In this document: positions 52,747 through 62,895 of the stretch, piece after piece
Layout: every line of letters begins with the position of its first letter
How positions within the stretch are numbered: position 1 is the first letter of the stretch
Source of the DNA: Bradyrhizobium sp. ARR65
GTDB lineage: Bacteria; Pseudomonadota; Alphaproteobacteria; Rhizobiales; Xanthobacteraceae
DNA length: 64,000 nucleotides
NCBI RefSeq assembly: GCF_000472385.1
Contig: NZ_AWZU01000002.1
Coordinates: forward strand, 186,001-250,000
Direction of reading: 5' to 3'
Made by a program: the position numbers and the translations under genes
Notes under the pieces: generated by a model
Seen by the model: only the letters and a program-made list of their open reading frames with translations
Database searches by the model: none
What the model was told of the DNA's origin: nothing

Positions 52747-54087
52747 TCAGGACCGCCGCAAATGCACCCGTTCGATCTTGCCGACGATGAAGAGGTACGC
52801 CGCCGCCGCAACGAGCGCATTCAACCCGACGAAGACGAGCGCGCCGTTGAAGGAGCCGGTCCCCGCCACGATGTAGCCGATCACGATCGGCGTAGTGATG
52901 CCGGCCATGTTGCCGAAGGTATTGAAGAGCCCGCCCGACAAGCCGCCGGCTTCCTTGGGCGAGGTGTCGGAAACCACCGCCCAGCCGAGCGCGCCGATGC
53001 CCTTGCCGAAGAAGGCGAGCGCCATCAGGCCGACCACCAGGGCCTGACCGTCGACGTAGTTGCAGGCGATGATCGACATCGACAGCAGCATTCCGCCGAC
53101 GATCGGGATCTTGCGCGCCAGCGTCAGGGACTGTGTCTTGCGCAGCAGCGCGTCGGAGATGATCCCGCCCAGCACGCCGCCGATGAAGCCGCTCAGCGCC
53201 GGCAGCGTGGCGACAAAGCCCGCCTGCAGGATCGAGAGCCCGCGCTCCTTGACGAGATAAACCGGAAACCAGGTCAGGAAGAAATAGGTCAGCGTGGTGA
53301 TGCAGTACTGGCCGATATAGACGCCGAGCAGCATGCGGTTGGAGAGCAACTGCCGCAAATGATCCCATTTCGGCCCGCTCTCCGCTGCGCGCGCATCATT
53401 CGGGCCGTCCAGATCAACGAGGGCGCCACCCTCCTTGATGTAGTCGAATTCGGCCTCGTTGATCGCCGGGTGGTCTTTCGGGCCGTACATCGTCTTGATC
53501 CAGATGAGGCCCATGAGGAGACCGAGCGCGCCCATGACATCGAACACGTAGCGCCAGCCGAACTCATGCGCGATCCAGCCCATCAGCGGCGCGAACAGAA
53601 CGGTCGCGAAATACTGCCCGGAGTTGAAGAAGGCGGACGCCGTGCCGCGCTCATTGCCGGGAAACCACGCCGCGACGATGCGCGCATTGGCGGGGAAAGA
53701 CGGCGCTTCGGCGAAGCCCACCAGGAAGCGCAAGGCAAACAGTGCAGCGATCGCGGGCCCCGCGCTCAGAAAGCCAACCCAGCCCTGCAGCATCGTCACC
53801 AGCGACCAGGCAATGATGCTGATCGCATAAACCCAGCGGGAGCCGAAGCGGTCGAGCAGCCAGCCGCCCGGCACCTGCGCAATCACATAGGACCAGCCGA
53901 ACGCCGAGAACACGTAACCCATGGCGACCGGATCGAGATGAAGTTCCTTGGAAAGCGCCGGTCCTGCGATCGACAGCGTCGCGCGATCGGCATAATTGAC
54001 TGTGGTGACCAGGAACAACATGGTCACGATAAACAGCCTGACGCGAGACCGCCTGGCCTCTGTCACGGCGGACACGATTGCGCTCAT
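52747..54087 (-). CDS. MFS transporter, probable glucarate/galactarate permease (GudP-like)
   Basis: 446 residues with about 12 membrane segments. Typical MFS features are FLVTTVNYADRATLSIAGPA in the first helix, the loop motif GWLLDRFGSRW, and RFLVGFAEAPSFPANARIVA. This pattern is that of the anion:cation symporter family (ACS), which includes GudP and GarP glucarate transporters. ATG 54087 is set by GAGGAGGTGCG; the frame reading on to 54498 is not used. It is beside the glucarate operon, so uptake of glucarate or galactarate is likely. An intrinsic terminator follows. Confidence 0.88.
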   Translation of the reverse strand: MSAIVSAVTEARRSRVRLFIVTMLFLVTTVNYADRATLSIAGPALSKELHLDPVAMGYVFSAFGWSYVIAQVPGGWLLDRFGSRWVYAISIIAWSLVTMLQGWVGFLSAGPAIAALFALRFLVGFAEAPSFPANARIVAAWFPGNERGTASAFFNSGQYFATVLFAPLMGWIAHEFGWRYVFDVMGALGLLMGLIWIKTMYGPKDHPAINEAEFDYIKEGGALVDLDGPNDARAAESGPKWDHLRQLLSNRMLLGVYIGQYCITTLTYFFLTWFPVYLVKERGLSILQAGFVATLPALSGFIGGVLGGIISDALLRKTQSLTLARKIPIVGGMLLSMSIIACNYVDGQALVVGLMALAFFGKGIGALGWAVVSDTSPKEAGGLSGGLFNTFGNMAGITTPIVIGYIVAGTGSFNGALVFVGLNALVAAAAYLFIVGKIERVHLRRS

Positions 54088-54241
54088 GCGCACCTCCTCG
54101 AAAACTTTCCTCCGGATGTTTCCTAGAGAGATGCGTAAGGAGGGTCCAAGCCGAAGCGGGTATTGATCGATACCGTTTTTGGATTGATCGTGGGTCGATG
54201 CGCGCGCGTGGGCTGTCGCCGCGAAACCGCGGCTGCGGCTA

Positions 54242-54649
54242 TCAGCAGCGATGCCGCATGCCGTCCTTGCCGAGATAGGTGCCGGAGACGGGATCGTAGG
54301 AGCGGTAGTGTCGGGCGCAATAAGTGTGGTCGGTCGGGGGGCCGAAATAGACCTGCGACGGATAGGGTCGGGGAGAGCGGTAAGGATTGCTCTCCAGAAA
54401 GCCGGCGGCGCCGATCGAGGCGAGCGGCGGATTGGCGGCAAAATTGCCGGGGAAGCCGCCGTTGGTCGGAAAGTCGCGGTTGTCATTGCGGGCGTCAAAC
54501 GTCCACCACGGGCTTGTCACACCGTAGCGGAGCGGGCGAGGGCCGTAATAGTCGCCGGCAAGAGCCGGCGTGGCAAAGACGAAACTCGCGAGCAGTAGAA
54601 GTGCCGCCCTCCTCAAGCCAGTCATCGTCGCCGCGCGCTTCTGCTTCAT
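54242..54649 (-). CDS. BA14K family envelope protein
   Basis: 135 residues. After MKQKRAATM the segment LRRAALLLLASFVFATPALA is a signal peptide. The mature protein ends with CARHYRSYDPVSGTYLGKDG plus MRHRC, the BA14K family repeat. Members are small secreted or envelope proteins of Rhizobiales, and BA14K of Brucella is an immunoreactive lectin-like protein. The start overlaps the stop of the gene upstream (ATGA), so it is coupled to it. Alternative ATG 54625 would shorten the N-terminus. Confidence 0.75.
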   Translation of the reverse strand: MKQKRAATMTGLRRAALLLLASFVFATPALAGDYYGPRPLRYGVTSPWWTFDARNDNRDFPTNGGFPGNFAANPPLASIGAAGFLESNPYRSPRPYPSQVYFGPPTDHTYCARHYRSYDPVSGTYLGKDGMRHRC

Positions 54650-54957
54650 GGCCGGATCGTCCCCCAATCGCCTTTCCATCCCGTGAGCCGCCACTTGCGA
54701 AACTGCAGGTAAAGCCCGTCGCTGCGGATGGACAATGCGCTGCCTTTGACGTTGGGGATCGCGAGCAACAGCTCGTCGCCCGGGCGGCCGCGAACGTAAT
54801 TCAGCGGCACGCCCAGCGCTTGCGATACCTCCTCTGCCGTCATGCCGAAGTGGAGCGGCACTCCATTCGCCGGCACAACGAAGGTGGTCTGGCCAAAGGC
54901 GGGCGCGAGGCCGAGGCCCAGCGCAAGCAGGATCGAGAAAGAAGAGCGTGCGCGCAT
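54646..54957 (-). CDS. small secreted hypothetical protein
   Basis: 103 residues. The signal peptide is MRARSSFSILLALGLGLAPA followed by FGQ. The mature part begins TTFVVPANGVPLHFGMTAEE and has VSQALGVPLNYVRG, reminiscent of the small SmpA/OmlA-like pattern but too weak to name. It starts 3 bases after the efflux outer-membrane gene and overlaps the BA14K gene, so it probably rides on the efflux operon transcript. Confidence 0.6.
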   Translation of the reverse strand: MRARSSFSILLALGLGLAPAFGQTTFVVPANGVPLHFGMTAEEVSQALGVPLNYVRGRPGDELLLAIPNVKGSALSIRSDGLYLQFRKWRLTGWKGDWGTIRP

Positions 54958-54960
54958 CGC

Positions 54961-56496
54961 TTACTCCACCGCGGCCGAGGCCAGCGTGCCTTGCGGCGTC
55001 CATCCACCGCCGAGCGCCTGGAACAGACTGCTTGCCGCCAGGAGCTTGTTCAGGCGGATTTGGATCAGGTTGTTTTGCGCGGTGAACAGCGTCTGTTCGG
55101 CCTGCAACACGGTGATGAGGTTGATGGTGCCTCCGCGCAACTGGGTTTCCGCGACCTCAAAGGCCTTCTGCGAAGCCGCCACCACGTCGTTCTGCAGGCG
55201 CTCCTGCAGCGTGAACTTCTGCAATCCGATCAGCGCCTTCTCGACGTCGGAGAAGGCCGAAAGCACGGTTTTGCGATAGGTCTGCAGGTCCTGAAGCTGC
55301 ACGCCCTTCGCCTGCTTCAACTGGCTCTCCAGCAGGAAGCCGTCGAAGAGCGGCTGCGTCAGGCTCGCGGTCATCGTGTAGAACCACGCGCCCGGCGTGA
55401 ACAGCGAGGCGAGCGCGGTGCTCTGCAACCCGGTCGTGCCGGTCAACTGGATCTGCGGAAAGAACGCGGCGCGCGCGGCTTCGACACTGAAATTGGAGGC
55501 GGCAAGCGTCGCCTCGGCCTGACGGATATCCGGCCGCTGATACAACAGTTCCGACGGCAGTCCGGGCGTGACCCGCGGCACCGCGATCCGGCTGGTGGTG
55601 CCGCCGCGTACCGTGAAGTTCGCAGGCGCGCGGCCGACCAGGAGCGCAAGCGCGGCGATGTTCTGGTCGCGCGTGACTTCGAGCGGCGGGATGGCCGCGC
55701 GCTCGGTCGCGACGAGTGCTTCCTGTTGCGAGACGTCGAGCTGCGAGGCCGTGCCGCCGGCAAACTGGGTCTTGACGAGGTTCAGAATCCGCTCGGCCGC
55801 AGCCAAATTCTGTCGGGTGACGCGCAATTGGTCCTGCGCGGCGAGAACTGTGAAATAGGTGTTGGCGACGCTCGCCATGGTGGTGAGCGTGACGACTTCG
55901 CGGTTGTAGCGCGACGCGGTCGCGCTTTCCTCGGACGCGGCGAGTGTCGCGCGGTTCTTGCCCCAGAAGTCGAGAATGTAGCTCGCCGTCAGGCTGGTCG
56001 AGAACGTGGAGAATGTCGAGGAGCCGCTGCCGCTGAATGTGCTGCCGCTCAAGCTGGAAGCGGAGCGGCTGGTCGAACCGAAATGCTGGCGCTCGGCACT
56101 TGCGCTGCCGCTCACGGTCGGCAGAAGCGCCGCGCCGGAAACGCCGACCTGGGCGTCGGCCTGAACGATCTGCGCGATCGCGACCGCGATGTCGAGATTG
56201 TGGATCTGCGCATCATCCATCAACGAGGTCAGCTCGGCTGAGCGAAATCCGCGCCACCAGTCGAGCGCCGGCACCGAAGCATCGGCATTGGCCTTGGGCG
56301 CCGCGCGATAGTTCGCGGGGACTTCGAGATTGAGCTCGGGTCGCTCGAGGCCAAGAATGCAGCCCGACAATCCCGGGCTGATCACCAGCGCAAAGAGCGC
56401 AGACACCGCGCGCAGCTTGCGGCCGCCGTCCGCAGGCGTACGCCGGATAAGCTTGCTGGTGCGGTGAACGGCTCGAATTGGCACGGGTCTTGGCAT
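54961..56496 (-). CDS. RND efflux outer-membrane factor (NodT/OprM family lipoprotein)
   Basis: 511 residues. The N-terminal lipobox LSGC (after a hydrophobic run AVSALFALVISPG) marks a lipoprotein. The rest shows the two repeats of the OEP/TolC fold with long helices: LDIAVAIAQIVQADAQVGVS, LRVTRQNLAAAERILNLVK, and the second half ISVRQAE-like IRQAEATLAASNF and VEKALIGLQKFTLQERL. The C-terminus is KLLAASSLFQALGGGW. It forms the outer-membrane exit channel for the RND pump encoded upstream. It starts immediately after the inner-membrane pump stop, so it is in the same operon. Confidence 0.9.
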   Translation of the reverse strand: MPRPVPIRAVHRTSKLIRRTPADGGRKLRAVSALFALVISPGLSGCILGLERPELNLEVPANYRAAPKANADASVPALDWWRGFRSAELTSLMDDAQIHNLDIAVAIAQIVQADAQVGVSGAALLPTVSGSASAERQHFGSTSRSASSLSGSTFSGSGSSTFSTFSTSLTASYILDFWGKNRATLAASEESATASRYNREVVTLTTMASVANTYFTVLAAQDQLRVTRQNLAAAERILNLVKTQFAGGTASQLDVSQQEALVATERAAIPPLEVTRDQNIAALALLVGRAPANFTVRGGTTSRIAVPRVTPGLPSELLYQRPDIRQAEATLAASNFSVEAARAAFFPQIQLTGTTGLQSTALASLFTPGAWFYTMTASLTQPLFDGFLLESQLKQAKGVQLQDLQTYRKTVLSAFSDVEKALIGLQKFTLQERLQNDVVAASQKAFEVAETQLRGGTINLITVLQAEQTLFTAQNNLIQIRLNKLLAASSLFQALGGGWTPQGTLASAAVE

Positions 56497-59400
56497 TTAC
56501 TCGCCTGGCTGCAGTGAAGGCCCGGGCGTGTAGGGCGCCGCGTCGCCCCGGCGACGTTGGCTCCAGAGGCGGAACCTGTCCAGATACAAATAGATCACAG
56601 GCGTGGAATAAAGTGTGAGTATCTGGCTCAGGGCGAGACCGCCGACGATGGAGATGCCCAGCGGCTGGCGCAGCTCGCCGCCGTCGCCGACGCCGAGCGC
56701 CAGCGGCACCGCGCCGAGCATGGCGGCCATGGTCGTCATCATGATCGGGCGGAAGCGAAGGAGGCAGGCCTCGCGAATCGCCTCGATCGGCGCAAGCCCG
56801 CGTCTGCGTTCGGCGTCCAGCGCAAAGTCGATCATCATGATCGCGTTCTTCTTGACGATCCCGATCAGCAGGATGACGCCGATCAGCGCCATGATGCTGA
56901 ACTCGGTCTTGAAGGCCATCAGTGCCAGGAGCGCGCCGACGCCGGCAGAGGGCAGGGTCGAGAGGATGGTCAGCGGATGCACGTAGCTCTCGTAGAGGAC
57001 GCCGAGCACGATGTAGATCGTCACCAGCGCCGCGAGGATCAGGTAGGGTTGATTGCTGATCGAATCCTGGAAGGCCTTGGCGGTGCCCTGGAACGTGCCG
57101 TGGACTGTGGCGGGTACGCCGATCCGGTTCATGGTGGCTTCGATCGTCGCGATCGCCGTGCTCAGCGAGACGTTCGCCGGCAGATTGAACGAAATGGTGT
57201 TGGCGACAAGAAGCCCCTGATGGTTGACGGAGAGTGGCGTTGCGCCATTCGCGAAATGCGCGACGGCAGAGAGGGGGATCATGGTCTCCTGGCTGGTGCT
57301 TACGGCGGAGCCCGTGGAGGCGACGCCCTTGCCGGTCGCGCCGATCGAGTTGGTTGCCTGATTGCGCGCGGCCTGAGCGTTGGCGGAGTTTGCGGAAAAG
57401 GTCTTGCCTCCGGAGACAACGGTCCCGGCGACGGCATTGGTTGCCTGCGAACCGCCGACCGAGCCACCGGACGTGCTGATATAGACGTCCTTCAGCGTCT
57501 CCGGATTTTGCCAATAACGCGGCGCGACCTCCATGATGACGTGGTACTGGTTGCGCGCGACATAGATGGTGGAGACCTGACGCTGGCCGAAGGCGTCGTA
57601 GAGCGTGTTGTCGATCTGGCTCACGGTAATCCCGAGCCGCGCCGCGGCGTCGCGATCAATCACCACGTCCGATTCGAGACCCTTGTTCTGCTGATCGCTG
57701 TTGACGTCGGCGAGATTGGGCTCATGCTGTAGCGCGGCCACGATCTTCGGTGTCCACTCGTTCAGCTCTTCCAGTGTGGGGCTCTGCAGCGTGTATTGGA
57801 ATTGCGCATTGCTGGCCCGGCCGCCGACGCGAATGTCCTGCACCGATTGCAGGAACAGCGTTGCGCCCGGTACTGCAGCGAGCTGATGCCGCAGGCGCGC
57901 GATCACCCCGTCGGCGGAAATCTTGCGTTGATCGCTCGGATAGAGCGAGACGAACATGAAGCCGGAATTGGTCGACCCGCCGCCGGTGAAACCGACGGCG
58001 GTTTCGACCGCCGGATCCTTCTTGATGATGTCGACGAATTGCGTCAGCTTCTGCTGCATGAGCTGAAATGAAATGCTCTGATCGGCCTGGATGAAGCCGA
58101 CGATTCGTCCGGTGTCCTGCTGCGGGAAGAAGCCTTTCGGAATGACGCCGTAGAGATAGAAGTTCAGTCCGAACACCGCGAGCAGGATCAGAATCATCGA
58201 ACGCGGATGCTCCAGCGCGGAGGTCAGCGTGCGCCGATAAAAGCCGAGCATCGCCTCGAAGAAGCGCTCGCTCGTGCGGTAGAACCAGCCGCGTCGTTCG
58301 GCTGAAAGCGGTCGAAGCAGCACCGAACACATCATCGGCGTGGTCGACAGCGAGATCGCCAGCGAAATCAGGATCGAGATCGAAATGACCATCGCGAATT
58401 CGCGGAACAGGCGGCCGACGATGCCTCCCATCAACAGGATCGGGATGAACACGGCAATCAGCGAAATGCTCATCGAGAGCACGGTGAAGCCGACCTCGTT
58501 GGCGCCCTTCAGCGCGGCCTCCAGCGGCGACAATCCGTCCTCGATGTAGCGGGTGACGTTTTCGAGCACGACGATGGCATCGTCGACGACAAATCCGGTC
58601 GCAACCGTCAGCGCCATCAGCGACAGATTGTCCAGGCTGTAGCCCATCAGGTACATGACCGCGAAGGTGGCGACCAGCGACACCGACACGGCGACCACGG
58701 GAATGAAGGTGGCACGCATGTTGCGCAGGAACGCGAACACCACGATGATCACCAGCATGACGGCAAGGATCAGCGTCCGCTCCACATCATGCAGCGAGGT
58801 CCGGATCGTGGTCGAGCGGTCGACCCCCAGCGACATGTCGATCGCGGGTGAAACCGAGGCGCGCAGCGTCGGCATCAGCGCCTTCACCGCGTCGACGGTG
58901 GAAATGATGTTGGCGCCTGGCTGCCGATATAGGATAATCAGTACCGCCGGCTTGCCGTTTGCGAGGCCGGCATTGCGGATGTTTTCCACGCCATCTGTGA
59001 CCTCGCCGACATCGGACAGATGCACCGGCGCGCCGTTGCGGTAGGCGACGATCAGCGACTGGTAGTCCTTGGCCTTGTTGGCCTGGTCGTTGGCGTAGAT
59101 CTGATAGCGTTGATCGCCGACATCGATGCCGCCCTTGGGGCTGTGCGCGTTGGCGCTGCCGAGCGCCGCACGGACATCCTCAAGCCCGATCCCATATTTA
59201 TAGAGGGCCTGCGGGATCAGATCGACCCTGACTGCCGGCAGCGAGCCGCCGCCGACCACCACCTCGCCGATGCCTTCGACCTGCGACAGCTTTTGCGCCA
59301 GCACCGTGGAGGCGGCGTCGTAGATCTCGCCGCGGGTCAGGGTATCCGAGGTCAGCGTCATGACCAGGATCGGTGCGTCGGCGGGATTGACCTTGCGGTA

Positions 59401-59784
59401 GGTCGGATTGGTCCGCAGGCTGGTCGGCAGGTCCGCGCGGGCCGCGTTGATCGCGGCCTGCACGTCGCGGGCGGCGCCGTTGATGTCGCGGTTAAGCCCG
59501 AACTGCAGCACGATGCGCGTGGTGCCGACCGAGCTCTGCGACGTCATCTCGGTGACGTCGGCGATCTGTCCGAGATGGCGCTCGAGCGGGCTAGCCACTG
59601 TGGTCGCGACGTCCTGCGGGCTTGCGCCCGGCAGCGTCGCCTGCACCAGGATGGTTGGAAAATCCACCTGCGGCAGCGGCGAGACCGGCAGCTTGAAGAA
59701 GGCGATCGCGCCCGCTGCGGCCAGTCCGAAGGTCAGCAAGGTCGTTGCGACCGGTCGGCGAATAAAGGGTGTGGACGGACCCAT
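56497..59784 (-). CDS. mdtC: RND multidrug efflux pump subunit (MdtC-like) with periplasmic insertion
   Basis: 1095 residues, longer than the usual 1020-1040. It has the 12-TM RND layout: N-terminal [60 protein letters not shown] (the membrane acids of the proton relay); and [20 protein letters not shown] near the end. An extra Ser/Ala/Asn-rich stretch of about 58 residues lies in the periplasmic part between VYISTSGG and ETMIPLSAV (DNA about 57290-57475); the neighbouring MdtB-like subunit does not have it. It pairs with MdtB-like (starts 3 bases after it). Confidence 0.92.
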   Translation of the reverse strand: MGPSTPFIRRPVATTLLTFGLAAAGAIAFFKLPVSPLPQVDFPTILVQATLPGASPQDVATTVASPLERHLGQIADVTEMTSQSSVGTTRIVLQFGLNRDINGAARDVQAAINAARADLPTSLRTNPTYRKVNPADAPILVMTLTSDTLTRGEIYDAASTVLAQKLSQVEGIGEVVVGGGSLPAVRVDLIPQALYKYGIGLEDVRAALGSANAHSPKGGIDVGDQRYQIYANDQANKAKDYQSLIVAYRNGAPVHLSDVGEVTDGVENIRNAGLANGKPAVLIILYRQPGANIISTVDAVKALMPTLRASVSPAIDMSLGVDRSTTIRTSLHDVERTLILAVMLVIIVVFAFLRNMRATFIPVVAVSVSLVATFAVMYLMGYSLDNLSLMALTVATGFVVDDAIVVLENVTRYIEDGLSPLEAALKGANEVGFTVLSMSISLIAVFIPILLMGGIVGRLFREFAMVISISILISLAISLSTTPMMCSVLLRPLSAERRGWFYRTSERFFEAMLGFYRRTLTSALEHPRSMILILLAVFGLNFYLYGVIPKGFFPQQDTGRIVGFIQADQSISFQLMQQKLTQFVDIIKKDPAVETAVGFTGGGSTNSGFMFVSLYPSDQRKISADGVIARLRHQLAAVPGATLFLQSVQDIRVGGRASNAQFQYTLQSPTLEELNEWTPKIVAALQHEPNLADVNSDQQNKGLESDVVIDRDAAARLGITVSQIDNTLYDAFGQRQVSTIYVARNQYHVIMEVAPRYWQNPETLKDVYISTSGGSVGGSQATNAVAGTVVSGGKTFSANSANAQAARNQATNSIGATGKGVASTGSAVSTSQETMIPLSAVAHFANGATPLSVNHQGLLVANTISFNLPANVSLSTAIATIEATMNRIGVPATVHGTFQGTAKAFQDSISNQPYLILAALVTIYIVLGVLYESYVHPLTILSTLPSAGVGALLALMAFKTEFSIMALIGVILLIGIVKKNAIMMIDFALDAERRRGLAPIEAIREACLLRFRPIMMTTMAAMLGAVPLALGVGDGGELRQPLGISIVGGLALSQILTLYSTPVIYLYLDRFRLWSQRRRGDAAPYTPGPSLQPGE

Positions 59785-59787
59785 GGC

Positions 59788-62700
59788 TCAGCGCGTCCCT
59801 CCGACCTGGCCGAGGCTGTGCGGACGCCCGGTGAACCGCAGCGCCAGCCGATCGAACCAGAGATAAATAACGGGCGTGGTGAAGAGGGTCAGAAGCTGAC
59901 TCAGCAGCAGGCCGCCGACAATCGAAATGCCGAGCGGATGTCGCAGTTCCGAGCCCGCGCCGGTGCCGAGCATCAGTGGCAGTGCGCCCAGCACCGCCGC
60001 CATCGTGGTCATCAGGATCGGCCTGAACCGCAACAAGCAGGCCTGGTAGATGGCGTCACGCGGTGACAGCCCCTCATTACGCTCGGCGTCGAGCGCGAAG
60101 TCGATCATCATGATCGCGTTCTTCTTGACGATGCCGATCAAGAGAATGATGCCGATGATGGCGACGATGGTCAGATCGTGGCCGCCCAGCATCAGCGCCA
60201 AGAGCGCGCCGATACCGGCCGAGGGCAGTGTGGAGAGAATGGTGATCGGGTGGATGAAGCTCTCATAGAGCACGCCCAACACGATATAGACGGTGACGAT
60301 CGCCGCCAGGATCAGGAATAGCTGATTGGAGAGCGAAGCTTGGAAGGCCAGAGCCGCGCCTTGGAAGCTCGTGATCACGCCCAGCGGCTGGCCAATGTCG
60401 AGTTGCGCCTGCTTGATGGCTGTTACCGCTTCGCCCAGCGAAGCGCCCGGCGACAGGTTGAATGACACCGCGGCGGATGGAAACTGACCAAGATGGGAAA
60501 TCTGCAGCGGCGCGGTCGTCTCGCGGATCTTGGCCATCGCCATCAGGGGAACCGGCGTGCTGCTCACGGAAGATGGCAGGTAGATGTCGCCCAGCGATCG
60601 CAGCGAGTTCTGCAGGCTCGGGTCCGCTTCGAGGATCACGCGATACTGGTTCGAGTTGGTGAAGATGGTCGAGACGATACGCTGGCCATAGGAATCATAG
60701 AGCGCGTTATCGATGGTCGCAGGCGTGATGCCAAAGCGCGCTGCCTGGTCGCGATCGATATCGACATAGACCGCAAGTCCTTGCTGGGCGCTGTCGGTCG
60801 TGACCTCGGCGAATTGCGGTAAGGTTCGGAGCTTATCGACGAGCTTCGGCGTCCATTCGGCAAGCTCCGCGGGATCGGCGTCCTGCAGGATGAACTGGTA
60901 TTGCGTGCGACTGACGGTGCCCTCGATGGTCAGGTCCTGCACCGGCTGCATATAAAGCGTGATGCCGGTCAGGTGCGACGTCGCATCCTTGATACGCTGC
61001 ATGATCGTGGCAATATCGGACTTGCGCTGATCGTGCGGCTTCAGATTGATCAGGATGCGGCCGCTATTGAGCGTGGTGTTGGTGCCATCGACGCCGATGA
61101 ACGAGGACAGGCTGTCGACCTCCGGGTCTTTCAGGATGATGCTGGCGAGCTGCTGCTGCCGCTCCGCCATCGCGGCGTAAGACACCGACTGTGGTGCTTC
61201 CGAAATCGCCTGGATGACGCCGGAGTCCTGCAGCGGAAAGAAGCCCTTGGGGATGACGATGTAGAGGAAGGCGGTGAGAGCGAAAGTCGCCAGTGCGATC
61301 AACAGCACAAAGGTCTGGCGGTCGAGCACCCAGTTCAGCATATGCCCGTAAAGCGCAATGACGCGGTCGAACGCCTCGCGGTTGAAGCGCTGGAAAGCGT
61401 TCTCGCGAGTCTCGCTTTCCGGCTTCAACAGCTTGGCGCAGGCCATCGGCACCAGCGTCAGCGAGACAATCGCTGAGATGAGGATGGTCACCGAGAGCGT
61501 GATGGCAAATTCGCGGAACAGCCGGCCGACCACGTCGCCCATGAACAGGAGCGGAATCAGCACGGCGATCAGCGACACCGTCAGCGAGATGATCGTGAAG
61601 CCGATCTGCTCGGAGCCGCGCAGCGCCGCCTGCAATGGCGAATCGCCCTCTTCGATGTAGCGGGAGATGTTTTCGATCACCACGATCGCGTCGTCGACCA
61701 CGAAACCGGTCGCGATGGTCAGCGCCATCAGCGAGAGGTTATTGAGGCTGAAGCCGCAAAGGTACATGACGCCCAGTGTGCCGACGAGGGACAGCGGCAC
61801 CGACAGGCTCGGGATCAGGGTTGCGCGCGTTGAGCGCAGGAACACGAAGATCACCAGCACGACCAGGATCACGGCGAGCGAGAGCTCGTATTCGACGTCC
61901 TTGACGGAAGCGCGAATGGTGATTGTGCGGTCGGTCAGGACATTGAGGTCTATGGCGGCGGGAAGCGTCGCCTGGAGCTGCGGCAACAGCGCCTTGATGC
62001 CGTCGACGACCGAAATCACGTTGGCGCCCGGCTGGCGCTGGATGTTCAGGATGACGGCCGGCGTTTCGTTCATCCAGGCCCCGAGCTTGTCGTTCTGCGC
62101 GGCGTCGATGACGTCGCCCACATCGCTTAGGCGAACCGGCGAGCCGTTCTTGTAGGCAACGATCAGGGATTTGTAGTCGGCGGCGTTGCGGATCTGGTCG
62201 TTGGCGTTGATCGTATAGGCCCGCATCGAGCCGTCGAAATTGCCTTTGGGTGTATTGACATTGGCGTTGCCGAGGGTGGTGCGCAGATCGTCGATGTTGA
62301 GGCCGTAGGCCGCGAGCTTGCGGATGTCGGCACGAATCCGCACCGCTGGGCGCTGGCCGCCACTGATGCTGACGAGACCGACGCCGGGAAGCTGGGAGAT
62401 TTTTTGCGCAAGGCGCGTATCGGCGAAGTCCTCGACCTGCGTCAGCGGCATCGTCTTCGACGTCAACCCGAGCGTCAGGATCGGCGCGTCAGCGGGGTTC
62501 ACCTTGGCGTAGATCGGCGGTGCGGGCAGGTCGGAGGGGAGCAGATTGCCTGCGGCATTGATCGCGGCCTGCACCTCCTGTTCGGCGATATCGAGCGAAA
62601 TGCTCAAGCCAAATTGCAGTGTAATGACCGACGCGCCGGCGGAACTGACCGAACTCATCTGGTTGAGATTCGGCATCTGCCCGAATTGCACTTCCAGCGG

Positions 62701-62895
62701 TGCTGTGATGGAGGAGGTCATCACATCGGGGCTGGCGCCCGGATAAAAGGTCTGCACCTGGATTGTCGGGTAATCCACTTCGGGCAGCGCAGCCACAGGA
62801 AGAAATTTGAACGCCAGCATGCCCGATAGCATGATGGCGATCATCAGCAGCGTCGTCGCTACCGGCCGTAAGATAAATGGCTGCGACGGGTTCAT
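59788..62895 (-). CDS. mdtB: RND multidrug efflux pump subunit (MdtB-like)
   Basis: 1035 residues, the normal RND length. The N-terminus is [20 protein letters not shown]. The porter domain has [20 protein letters not shown]. The proton-relay segment is [20 protein letters not shown], and the C-terminal [20 protein letters not shown] is typical. It overlaps the adaptor gene by 4 bases (ATGA), so adaptor and pumps are translationally coupled. It should form a heteromeric trimer with the next subunit, as MdtB2-MdtC does, and export hydrophobic or amphiphilic drugs, bile-salt-like or novobiocin-type compounds; the substrate here is unknown. Confidence 0.93.
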   Translation of the reverse strand: MNPSQPFILRPVATTLLMIAIMLSGMLAFKFLPVAALPEVDYPTIQVQTFYPGASPDVMTSSITAPLEVQFGQMPNLNQMSSVSSAGASVITLQFGLSISLDIAEQEVQAAINAAGNLLPSDLPAPPIYAKVNPADAPILTLGLTSKTMPLTQVEDFADTRLAQKISQLPGVGLVSISGGQRPAVRIRADIRKLAAYGLNIDDLRTTLGNANVNTPKGNFDGSMRAYTINANDQIRNAADYKSLIVAYKNGSPVRLSDVGDVIDAAQNDKLGAWMNETPAVILNIQRQPGANVISVVDGIKALLPQLQATLPAAIDLNVLTDRTITIRASVKDVEYELSLAVILVVLVIFVFLRSTRATLIPSLSVPLSLVGTLGVMYLCGFSLNNLSLMALTIATGFVVDDAIVVIENISRYIEEGDSPLQAALRGSEQIGFTIISLTVSLIAVLIPLLFMGDVVGRLFREFAITLSVTILISAIVSLTLVPMACAKLLKPESETRENAFQRFNREAFDRVIALYGHMLNWVLDRQTFVLLIALATFALTAFLYIVIPKGFFPLQDSGVIQAISEAPQSVSYAAMAERQQQLASIILKDPEVDSLSSFIGVDGTNTTLNSGRILINLKPHDQRKSDIATIMQRIKDATSHLTGITLYMQPVQDLTIEGTVSRTQYQFILQDADPAELAEWTPKLVDKLRTLPQFAEVTTDSAQQGLAVYVDIDRDQAARFGITPATIDNALYDSYGQRIVSTIFTNSNQYRVILEADPSLQNSLRSLGDIYLPSSVSSTPVPLMAMAKIRETTAPLQISHLGQFPSAAVSFNLSPGASLGEAVTAIKQAQLDIGQPLGVITSFQGAALAFQASLSNQLFLILAAIVTVYIVLGVLYESFIHPITILSTLPSAGIGALLALMLGGHDLTIVAIIGIILLIGIVKKNAIMMIDFALDAERNEGLSPRDAIYQACLLRFRPILMTTMAAVLGALPLMLGTGAGSELRHPLGISIVGGLLLSQLLTLFTTPVIYLWFDRLALRFTGRPHSLGQVGGTR

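Noticed and set aside
54163..56241. Plus-strand open frame opposite the outer-membrane factor
   Set aside because: Antisense by-product; the minus strand encodes a complete OEP-family lipoprotein.
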